DNA from: Burkholderiales bacterium | Lineage (GTDB): Bacteria > Pseudomonadota > Gammaproteobacteria > Burkholderiales > Burkholderiaceae_C | Assembly (NCBI GenBank): GCA_028869035.1 | Contig: JAGWTL010000147.1 | Location: 1-7,102 of the forward strand | Length of the DNA stretch: 7,102 nt | Direction: 5' to 3' | In this document: piece by piece, positions 1 through 5,692 of the stretch | How the letters are laid out: each line of letters opens with the position of its first letter | Numbering within the stretch: position 1 is the stretch's first letter | Position numbers and translations under genes: made by a program | Notes under the pieces: model-generated | Database searches by the model: none | What the model was told of the DNA's origin: nothing | The model's input: the letters and a program-made list of their open reading frames with translations, nothing else

Positions 1-192
1 GCCTACACGGCGGTGCAAAGCGGCGTCACCTTCCACTACGTCGAAGGTCGCAACTTCAACTACAAGGCCTACCGCCAGGGTGTGCTGGGCGAGGTTTTTC
101 GGCGCTACTACAACATCCCCGCATGGTTGCCGATGACGGGCTGTCCTTACTGCGTGCGCTATTGCGGACAGGTCTCATGTCCGAAACCCTGA
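1..192 (+). CDS. 3' end of an unrecognised protein, Cys-rich C-terminus
   Basis: Frame 1 is open from the left edge to a TGA at 190-192, giving the last 63 residues of a protein that starts outside the window. The segment is rich in aromatic residues (HYVEG, NFNYKAYRQG, RRYYNIPAW) and ends in a tail with four Cys (CPYC, then RYC and VSCPKP). I do not recognise the family. Codons up to about position 120 mostly end in G or C, supporting coding. The last 22 or so codons are less biased (GCA, TGT, CCT, TAT, GGA, TCA), so the Cys tail may be a variable extension or result from a local frameshift. The stop lies 16 bases inside the following phosphatase gene, which suggests the two are co-transcribed and translationally coupled. 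Confidence 0.6.
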   Translation, partial: AYTAVQSGVTFHYVEGRNFNYKAYRQGVLGEVFRRYYNIPAWLPMTGCPYCVRYCGQVSCPKP

Positions 193-818
193 GCGCAGCG
201 CAGCGCCCGGTGGTCGCGGCTTTCGACTTCGACGGCACGCTAACGCAAGGCGACACCCTGCTGCCCTTTTTGCGCCGCCTGCTGGGCTGGCCCCGCTTGC
301 TCTGGGTGCTGTTCGTCTGCGGCCCCTGGCTGGCCGCCTATGCCCTGCGCCTCACCAGCAACCACCGCGCGAAGGCCCGCCTGTTGCGGGCCAGTCTGGC
401 GGGCCGCACGCCCGGCGAGGTGCAACGCTGCGCCCGTGCCTTCGTCCAAGATGAACTGCCGCTGCGGTGGCGGCCCTGGGCCCTGCAGCAGCTGGTGCAA
501 CACCAGCAGCGGGGCCACCACTGTCTCATCGTCAGCGCCTCCACCAGTCTCTACATGCATCTCGTCGGCGAAAGCCTGGGCGTGGATGCCGTGCTGTGCA
601 CGGAGATGGAAGTGACCCACGGCCATTACACCGGCCGCATGCTCACGGCCAACTGCCACGGGGAAGAAAAGGTACGCCGGCTGCAGGCCTGGTTGTCCGT
701 GAAGTACGACGCGGATGCCATGCCCCTGCTGCATGCCTATGGCGACACCTCGGGAGACAAGCCCATGCTGAGTCTGGCGCAGCATGCCTGGTACCGCCAA
801 AAACCCTGGTTGCCTTGA
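177..818 (+). CDS. HAD subfamily IB phosphatase, PgpC-like (putative phosphatidylglycerophosphatase C)
   Basis: A 213-residue HAD hydrolase carries all four catalytic motifs. Motif I is DFDGT, with the predicted nucleophile D17 and acid/base D19. Motif II is the Ser of LIVSAS (S120). The motif III Lys lies in GEEK (K165). Motif IV is GDTSGDKPML, with Mg-binding D190 and D194. A hydrophobic stretch at residues 40-58, just after motif I, fits membrane association. Length, the FLRRLL stretch, the G-x-EKV block and the QHAW near the C-terminus resemble, from memory, E. coli PgpC (YfhB, about 211 residues), which removes phosphate from phosphatidylglycerophosphate. The substrate remains inferred; a phosphoserine phosphatase-like or other HAD-IB role is possible. 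ATG 177 was chosen because it puts motif I at residue 17, as in PgpC. An in-frame ATG at 123 would add 18 residues, overlap the upstream gene by 70 bases and has no better ribosome site. Confidence 0.85.
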   Translation: MSETLSAAQRPVVAAFDFDGTLTQGDTLLPFLRRLLGWPRLLWVLFVCGPWLAAYALRLTSNHRAKARLLRASLAGRTPGEVQRCARAFVQDELPLRWRPWALQQLVQHQQRGHHCLIVSASTSLYMHLVGESLGVDAVLCTEMEVTHGHYTGRMLTANCHGEEKVRRLQAWLSVKYDADAMPLLHAYGDTSGDKPMLSLAQHAWYRQKPWLP

Positions 819-924
819 AGTCATAAAACTGAAGGCCCCGGGTATCGAGGGTGTTCCAACCAGCGCCACGGCAGCAACTGGGCGGCTCTGACCATCCTTT
901 CGCGCGGCAACCGCTTCGTTCAGT

Positions 925-978
925 AGACCTGCTGCCATCCGGCTTGAGCAGGCTTGGACCGCATCAGACCTGCTTCAG
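925..978 (+). promoter_or_regulatory. Candidate operator: repeated AGACCTGCT and inverted AGCAGG copies
   Basis: AGACCTGCT occurs at 925-933 and again at 966-974, 41 bases apart, close to four helical turns. Between them is the inverse AGCAGG at 947-952. The longer arms CTTGAGCAGG (943-952) and CCTGCTTCAG (969-978) are complementary at 8 of 10 positions. The second copy lies where a -35 element would be expected for the TATAAT at 992. This arrangement suits an activator or repressor site for a metal-responsive regulator, but no regulator gene is in the window and the site matches no motif I know. Function is inferred. Confidence 0.35.
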
Positions 979-991
979 TCTCTTCTTCTTC

Positions 992-997
992 TATAAT
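992..997 (+). promoter_or_regulatory. -10 box (TATAAT) of the efflux operon promoter
   Basis: A perfect TATAAT stands out in otherwise GC-rich DNA, 18 bases before the first ATG of the operon. No TTGACA-like -35 lies at 16-18 bases upstream (the sequence there is CCTGCTT), which suggests dependence on an activator. The predicted transcript start is around 1002-1006, leaving a leader of only about 10-14 bases before ATG 1016. Confidence 0.6.
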
Positions 998-1015
998 CGA
1001 CATGTGCAAGCATTG

Positions 1016-1417
1016 ATGAATTTCCAGACGCTCACCCGGGGTGTGATGGCGGTCCTGATCGGACTGCTGGCCTTGGGTCCGTTCCTGCATGGTCATTTAG
1101 GAGCGTCCCACATCTCCGGCTTTCACGTCGACGGGCTGCATGCCTTCAGCCATCCCGCTGAGACTGACCTCTCGCACAGCCTGAGCGCCGCAAATGACGA
1201 ATCACCCGCGCTCGGTGTAACCACCTCCCTGCCCAAATCCGATGATGACGGTGGCCTGCTTGTGCACGCTGCCCTGCTGTCGGCCGTGCTGCTTTGCCTG
1301 CTCTCATGCCTGTGCCTCCTGCGGATCCGGCCTTCGGCCGCCAGTCCGCAAACCGTCCACGCTTACCGTAATGGCTGGCCGCCTCCGGCCCTCGCGCCCC
1401 CCGCCCTGACCGCCTGA
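1016..1417 (+). CDS. Small His/Cys-rich two-helix membrane protein, possible metal-handling accessory of the RND pump
   Basis: A 133-residue protein that I do not recognise as a named family. Residues 8-24 form a hydrophobic N-terminal helix or signal anchor. Residues 25-80 are probably periplasmic, with His at 25, 27, 32, 37, 42, 46 and 54 and an acidic SDDDGG just before the second helix. Residues 82-103 form a second membrane helix with His84 and Cys at 94, 98 and 100, ending in an R-I-R positive flank. The tail is Pro/Ala-rich. His and Cys in these positions suggest metal binding, an inference supported by its place as first gene of a metal-RND operon, 76 bases before the adaptor. ATG 1016 is preferred over GTG 851 (the promoter lies between them) and GTG 1004 (at the likely transcript start). 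No good Shine-Dalgarno precedes ATG 1016, so initiation may be leaderless-like. Confidence 0.7.
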   Translation: MNFQTLTRGVMAVLIGLLALGPFLHGHLGASHISGFHVDGLHAFSHPAETDLSHSLSAANDESPALGVTTSLPKSDDDGGLLVHAALLSAVLLCLLSCLCLLRIRPSAASPQTVHAYRNGWPPPALAPPALTA

Positions 1418-1443
1418 TCCCAGGCGGCTTTGCCCAGCCCAGC

Positions 1444-1463
1444 CCACCGCCATGCCGCGGTGG
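1444..1463 (+). other. Perfect 7-bp hairpin between the small membrane protein and the adaptor
   Basis: CCACCGC (1444-1450) pairs exactly with GCGGTGG (1457-1463) around a six-base loop. It is followed by a weakly T-rich stretch (TCTTCCATATTTT) and, 19 bases on, by the adaptor's ribosome site. It is not a clear terminator because the T-run is interrupted. It could be a partial attenuator or an mRNA processing and stability element that sets different expression of the first gene and the pump genes. Role inferred. Confidence 0.4.
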
Positions 1464-1482
1464 TCTTCCATATTTTGATCCC

Positions 1483-1488
1483 AGGAGG
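1483..1488 (+). promoter_or_regulatory. Strong ribosome binding site of the adaptor gene
   Basis: AGGAGG ends five bases before ATG 1494. It fixes the adaptor start and contrasts with the poor site of the preceding small gene. Confidence 0.85.
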
Positions 1489-1493
1489 CGGTC

Positions 1494-2573
1494 ATGCCCC
1501 GACTGCTCATTGCTTTGTTCATCACGGCCGGCGCCAGCCTTGCGGCCGCCCAGACCCAACCCGCGCTCAAGGAACTGCCGCTTGACGCCCGCCAGCAGGC
1601 CGCGCTCGGCGTCCGCACCGTCGCGGTCCGGCCCGCCGCCACCGGGCTGCTGCTGGCTTCGGCCACCGTCACCGTGCCGCCGGGGCAGGACATCACCGTA
1701 ACGGCCCCATTTGCCGGCGTGATCACGCGCATCGATGTCGGCCTGGGCGACACCGTGCGCACGGGTACGGTTCTCATCACCATCAGCAGCCCCATGCTTG
1801 CCGATGCCCGGCGCCAGGCCAGGGAGGCCCAGCTCGAGGCCCTGAACGCACAAGCAGCCTTGCAGCGCGACCAGGCCATGTACGACGAAGGCCTGATCCC
1901 TGCGGCCCGGCTGCAGCTCAGCCAGAACCGCTACCGCGCCGCCGACGCAGCCCGGCAGGCCCAGGAGGCCATGCTGCGTTCCACCGGCCAGCCAGGCGAG
2001 GCCAGCAACGGTGACTACGCCAGCGGCACGGTGCGGGCGCCACGCCAGGGCAGCGTGATCGAGGCCCTCGCCGGCGTGGGACAGCGCGTGGAAGCGGGCG
2101 CTGTGCTGTTCAGGATTGCCGACCTGCGGCAGTTGCAGCTTGACATCGTGCTCTCCGGCGACAAAGCGGGCCTGCTGCGCATGGGCGACAGCGTCACCGT
2201 GCCTGCGCGTGAAGCCCGCGCCACCCTCATCGGCGTCAGCCGCGCCCTGGACGCCTCGCACCAGGCCCGTGCGCGGGCCCGTGTGACCACACCTGGGCGC
2301 CTGCAGGTTGCCGAAGTCCTGCCCGTCCAGATCCACCCCACCCGTGACAAGACCACCCCACCCGCCTGGCTGCTGCCCGCGCGCGCCGTCGTTTTCTACC
2401 GCGGACAGTCCTGGGTGCTGCTGGCCTCGCCCCAGGGTTTCATGCCGACCCGGGTCCAGGTGCTCTCGGGCAACGACGAACTGGCGGTCGTGGAAGGCGC
2501 GCTGGGCCCGGACCGGCAGGTCGCCCACACTGGCATCGCCTCGCTGCGGGCGCTGATGGACAAGGGTGAATGA
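1494..2573 (+). CDS. Periplasmic adaptor (membrane fusion protein) of a heavy-metal RND efflux system
   Basis: A 359-residue HlyD/CzcB-type adaptor that links the inner-membrane pump to the outer-membrane channel. Residues 1-19 are a signal peptide with a likely cut after ASLAAA. The two halves of the lipoyl-like barrel-sandwich are at about 65-100 (TAPFAGVITRIDVGLGDTV) and 178-210 (GTVRAPRQGSVIEALAGVG), each with the usual Gly-rich turn. They flank an Ala/Gln-rich alpha-helical hairpin at about 103-165. A beta-barrel follows at about 213-300 and a membrane-proximal region to the end. It is shorter than CzcB (about 520) and CusB (about 407). The mature N-terminus has no Met or His cluster of the sort that lets CusB bind Cu/Ag, so direct metal capture here seems unlikely. 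The start is set by AGGAGG. Its stop lies one base before the preferred pump start, implying translational coupling. Confidence 0.92.
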   Translation: MPRLLIALFITAGASLAAAQTQPALKELPLDARQQAALGVRTVAVRPAATGLLLASATVTVPPGQDITVTAPFAGVITRIDVGLGDTVRTGTVLITISSPMLADARRQAREAQLEALNAQAALQRDQAMYDEGLIPAARLQLSQNRYRAADAARQAQEAMLRSTGQPGEASNGDYASGTVRAPRQGSVIEALAGVGQRVEAGAVLFRIADLRQLQLDIVLSGDKAGLLRMGDSVTVPAREARATLIGVSRALDASHQARARARVTTPGRLQVAEVLPVQIHPTRDKTTPPAWLLPARAVVFYRGQSWVLLASPQGFMPTRVQVLSGNDELAVVEGALGPDRQVAHTGIASLRALMDKGE

Positions 2574-2574
2574 C

Positions 2575-5500
2575 ATGATCGATGCCCTCATACGACTGAG
2601 CCTGCGGCACCGCCTGCTGGTGCTGCTGCTGGCCGCCGTCCTCATGGCCGTGGGGCTGCGCGCCTGGATGCAGCTGCCCATCGACGCCTTTCCGGACATC
2701 TCCCCCACGCAGGCCAAGATCATCCTCAAGATCCCGGGGATGACGCCCGAGGAAGTGGAACTGCGGGTGGTCAAGCCCGTCGAGCAGGAACTGCTGAGCA
2801 TCCCGCGCAAGCGCATGGTGCGCTCGGTCTCCAAATACGGCATAGCCGACATCACGCTCGACTTCGATGAGGGCGTGGACATCTACTGGGCGCGCCAGCA
2901 GGTCAACGAACGCCTCACCGGCGTGATGGCCGAGCTGCCGCCCGGCGTCAGCGGCGGCCTGGCCCCCATCACCACCCCATTGAGCGAGCTGTACATGTTC
3001 ACCGTGGAAGGCGAAGGCTACAGCCTGGCCGAGCGCCGCCGCGTGCTGGACTGGGTGCTACGCCCCGAGTTGCGCACCATTGCCGGCGTGGCCGAGGTCA
3101 ACTCGCTGGGCGGCGAAGTCCAGACCTACGAAGTGGTGCCCGACACGGCCCGCATCGCGGCGCTGGGCCTGTCGATCGCAGATCTCAGAGGAGCGCTGGG
3201 CAGCAACAACAGCAACGACGGTGCTGGCCGGCTGAGAACCGGCGAAGAATCCCTCGTCGTGCGTGTCGAAGGTGCGATCCGCAGCCTGGATGACCTGCGG
3301 ACCATCCGGCTGCCGCTGCCCAACCGCCAACAGCCGGTGTTGCTGGAAGATGTCGCCACCGTGCGCCTGGGCGCTCTCACGCGCTACGGCGCCGTCACGC
3401 AGGACGGGCGTGGCGAAGCCGTGCAGGGCCTGGTGCTGGGCTTGCGCGGTGCGGATGCACGCCAGCTGGTCGATGCCGTCGCCCTGAAACTGGACGAGAT
3501 GAAAACGCGGCTGCCAGACGGCATGGGCATCCGTACTTTCTATAACCGTGGTGAACTGGTCACGCGGGCGGCCGACACCGTGATCAAAGCCCTGGCCGAA
3601 GCGGCGGTGCTGGTCTGCGTCGTGCTCTACCTCTTCCTGGGCGGGCTGCGTGCGGCGCTGGTCGTCGCCCTGTCCTTGCCGCTGACCCTGCTGACCACCT
3701 TCCAGCTCATGCAATTCGCCGGGCTCACGGCCAACCTCATGAGCCTGGGCGGCCTGGCCATCGCCCTGGGCATGCTGGTCGACGCCTCCGTCGTGGTGGT
3801 CGAGAACATCGAGAGCTCGCCCGGCGCGAACGGTGAAGACAGCCGCGAACGCGTGCTGCACGCCGTACAGCAGGTCGTCAGGCCGGTGGTGGCGGGTGTG
3901 CTCATCATTGGCGTGGTCTTCCTGCCCCTGCTGACCCTCGAGGGGCTGGAAGGCAAGCTGTTCAGCCCGGTCGCGCTGACCATCGTGATGGCCCTGGCCG
4001 CTTCGCTGCTCATGGCCCTCACCGTCATCCCGGCGCTGGCCTCCCTCGTGCTGCGCCCCGAGGCGGTGCACGAGTCTGCCCTCATGCGGCGCCTGTCCGC
4101 GGGCTACGTGCGCCTGCGCGACAGCGCCTGGCGGCACCCGCGCTGGCTGGCCGGCATGGCGCTGGGCTCCCTGCTGCTGGCCACGGTGCTCTATGGCCTG
4201 GTCGGCAAAACCTTCATGCCCACGCTGGACGAAGGGGATGTCCTGGTCCAGCTGCAAAAGGTACCAACCATCTCTTTGGAAGCCTCAATCGAACTCGACA
4301 TCCGCGTGCAGCAGGCCATCTTGGAGCGCGTGCCCGAAGTGAAGTCCATCGTGGCCCGCACGGGCTCGGACGAACTGGGCCTGGACCCCATGGGCCTGAA
4401 CGAGACCGACACCTTCCTCGTACTGCGGCCCAAGAGCGAATGGCGCGGCAGCAAGGAGGACATCATCCAAGCCCTGCGCGAAGTGCTCGACGGTTTCCCT
4501 GGCCTGGTCTACGGCTTCACCCAGCCCATCGAGATGCGGGTCTCCGAGATGCTGACCGGCACGCGCGGCGACGTGGCCATCAAGCTCTTCGGTAACAACC
4601 TGGACGAGCTGGCGGCCAACGCGCAGAAGGTCGCACAGGCTGTGCGCCTCGTCAAAGGCGCAGCCGAAGTCATCGCCCCGCGCGGAGAAGGCATGCAGTA
4701 CCTGACCGTGGCGCTGGACCGGCATGCCATCGGCCAGGCGGGCCTGAGCGTGGAAAGCGTACAGCAGGCACTCAAGCAGCAAATCGAGGGCGAGACCACC
4801 GGCCTGGTCAACGAGAACGGCGTGCGCGTGCCGCTGGTGCTGCGCGGCGGCGAGGCCGTGCGCAACAGCCCCGAGGCCCTGCGCAACCAGCCGCTGCTCG
4901 GCGCCGACGGCCGCGGCTGGCGGCTGGGCGCACTGGCCGACATCCGGCAGGTTGACGGCCCCATCCGGGTCGACCATGAGCTGGGCCGGCGTCTGGCCAC
5001 CATCCAGGTCTCGGTCGAGGGGCGCGACCTCAGCGGCTTCGTGCAGGACGCGCAGCAGGCCGTGGCCAGGCTGGACCTGCCGCGCGGCATCCAGGTCGTC
5101 TGGGGCGGCCAGTTCGAGAACCAGCAGCGCGCTGCCGCACGCCTGGGCCTGGTCATCCCCGCAGCCATGGGCATCATTTTCCTGATCCTTACCCTCACCT
5201 TCGGCTCGGCGATGCAGGCGACCATCATCTTCCTGAACATCCCGTTCGCGCTGGTGGGCGGCGTGGTGGCGCTGGCGATCTCCGGCGAATACCTGTCCGT
5301 GCCCGCCTCGGTCGGTTTCATCGCGCTGCTGGGCATCGCGGTGCTCAACGGCGTGGTCATGGTCACGCACTTCAACGAAAGACGCCAGGGCGGCGAAGCC
5401 ATGCACGAGGTCGTGCGCCTGGGGGCCGAACGGCGGCTGCGGCCCGTGCTGATGACCGCCATCATCACTGCCCTGGGCATGATCCCGCTGCTCTTCGCCA

Positions 5501-5679
5501 CCGGCCCCGGTTCGGAAATCCAGAAGCCGCTGGCCATCGTGGTCACCGGCGGGCTGGTCAGCTCCACTCTGCTCACCCTGCTGCTGCTGCCCAAGATTTA
5601 CGAACACCTGGGTGCGCCGGACAGCCTCGCGACACTCATCGCCCGGCTGCGCCGCCAGTTGCCCAGGCACCAGGCCTGA
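2575..5679 (+). CDS. Heavy-metal efflux RND pump, CzcA/CusA family
   Basis: A 1034-residue proton/metal antiporter of the HME-RND family, the inner-membrane engine of the complex. TM1 is at about 12-30, followed by the porter-domain opening (LPIDAFPDISPTQ) and the first large periplasmic loop. TM2-TM6 lie at about 335-495, the second loop at about 545-855 (FMPTLDEGDV; TGSDELGLDPMG; QPIEMRVSEMLTG), and TM8-TM12 at about 857-1007. TM4 reads AIALGMLVDASVVVVEN: D403 and E410 match CzcA D408 and E415, while the position of CzcA D402 is Ala397, as in CusA. The last helices (GFIALLGIAVLNGVVM; LRPVLMTAIITALG) look like CzcA. Metal specificity cannot be assigned. ATG 2575 gives the typical opening MIDALIRLSLRHRLLVLLL and has AAGGG eight bases before it. 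A GTG at 2566 would add three residues, overlap the adaptor by 8 bases and has no ribosome site. Confidence 0.95.
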   Translation: MIDALIRLSLRHRLLVLLLAAVLMAVGLRAWMQLPIDAFPDISPTQAKIILKIPGMTPEEVELRVVKPVEQELLSIPRKRMVRSVSKYGIADITLDFDEGVDIYWARQQVNERLTGVMAELPPGVSGGLAPITTPLSELYMFTVEGEGYSLAERRRVLDWVLRPELRTIAGVAEVNSLGGEVQTYEVVPDTARIAALGLSIADLRGALGSNNSNDGAGRLRTGEESLVVRVEGAIRSLDDLRTIRLPLPNRQQPVLLEDVATVRLGALTRYGAVTQDGRGEAVQGLVLGLRGADARQLVDAVALKLDEMKTRLPDGMGIRTFYNRGELVTRAADTVIKALAEAAVLVCVVLYLFLGGLRAALVVALSLPLTLLTTFQLMQFAGLTANLMSLGGLAIALGMLVDASVVVVENIESSPGANGEDSRERVLHAVQQVVRPVVAGVLIIGVVFLPLLTLEGLEGKLFSPVALTIVMALAASLLMALTVIPALASLVLRPEAVHESALMRRLSAGYVRLRDSAWRHPRWLAGMALGSLLLATVLYGLVGKTFMPTLDEGDVLVQLQKVPTISLEASIELDIRVQQAILERVPEVKSIVARTGSDELGLDPMGLNETDTFLVLRPKSEWRGSKEDIIQALREVLDGFPGLVYGFTQPIEMRVSEMLTGTRGDVAIKLFGNNLDELAANAQKVAQAVRLVKGAAEVIAPRGEGMQYLTVALDRHAIGQAGLSVESVQQALKQQIEGETTGLVNENGVRVPLVLRGGEAVRNSPEALRNQPLLGADGRGWRLGALADIRQVDGPIRVDHELGRRLATIQVSVEGRDLSGFVQDAQQAVARLDLPRGIQVVWGGQFENQQRAAARLGLVIPAAMGIIFLILTLTFGSAMQATIIFLNIPFALVGGVVALAISGEYLSVPASVGFIALLGIAVLNGVVMVTHFNERRQGGEAMHEVVRLGAERRLRPVLMTAIITALGMIPLLFATGPGSEIQKPLAIVVTGGLVSSTLLTLLLLPKIYEHLGAPDSLATLIARLRRQLPRHQA

Positions 5680-5685
5680 AGGAGG
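5679..5685 (+). promoter_or_regulatory. Strong ribosome binding site of the outer-membrane channel gene
   Basis: AAGGAGG begins on the last base of the pump's stop codon and ends seven bases before ATG 5693. It decides that start over an upstream in-frame GTG or similar codon that would run back 81 bases into the pump gene and hide the signal peptide. Confidence 0.85.
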
Positions 5686-5692
5686 AACCCCG

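Larger units (their letters stand above)
819..1015 (+). other. Intergenic spacer ahead of the metal-efflux operon
   Basis: These 197 bases separate the phosphatase from the efflux operon. Frame 2 stays open from a GTG at 851, but that 55-codon extension does not look like protein and runs through the promoter, so I treat it as non-coding. The stretch holds a perfect TATAAT at 992-997, a TCT tract just before it, and three copies of AGCAGG or its complement at 928-933, 947-952 and 969-974. I see no terminator hairpin with a T-run after the phosphatase gene, so read-through into the operon is possible. Confidence 0.6.

Noticed and set aside
904..914. GCGG-CAA-CCGC hairpin as terminator of the phosphatase gene
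   Set aside because: It has a four-base stem and no T-run, and is indistinguishable from chance in GC-rich DNA.
240..938. 232-residue minus-strand open frame over the phosphatase
   Set aside because: It is antisense to a gene with all HAD motifs and has no domain of its own.
981..992. Four TCT units before the -10 box as a phase-variable repeat
   Set aside because: Four trinucleotide units are too few to expect slippage at a meaningful rate; they may simply be a pyrimidine-rich spacer.
851..1015. GTG-started N-terminal extension of the small membrane protein
   Set aside because: It would place the TATAAT box inside the coding region, bury the N-terminal hydrophobic helix and add unprotein-like sequence with no ribosome site.
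1471..1476. TATTTT as a second promoter before the adaptor
   Set aside because: It is only a partial -10 match with no -35 at the right distance, and lies too close to the ribosome site.
1146..2882. 578-residue minus-strand open frame
   Set aside because: It lies antisense to the small membrane protein, the adaptor and the pump start. Its Gly/Arg/His-rich low-complexity translation is what GC-rich coding DNA gives on the opposite strand, and no domain is visible.
3058..4257. 399-residue minus-strand open frame with many His and Gln
   Set aside because: The His/Gln richness mirrors G/C-ending Val, Leu and Ala codons of the pump's membrane helices; it is not a metal-binding protein.
5612..5692. 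Upstream start of the outer-membrane channel inside the pump gene
   Set aside because: A strong AAGGAGG and a clear MKK signal peptide mark ATG 5693.
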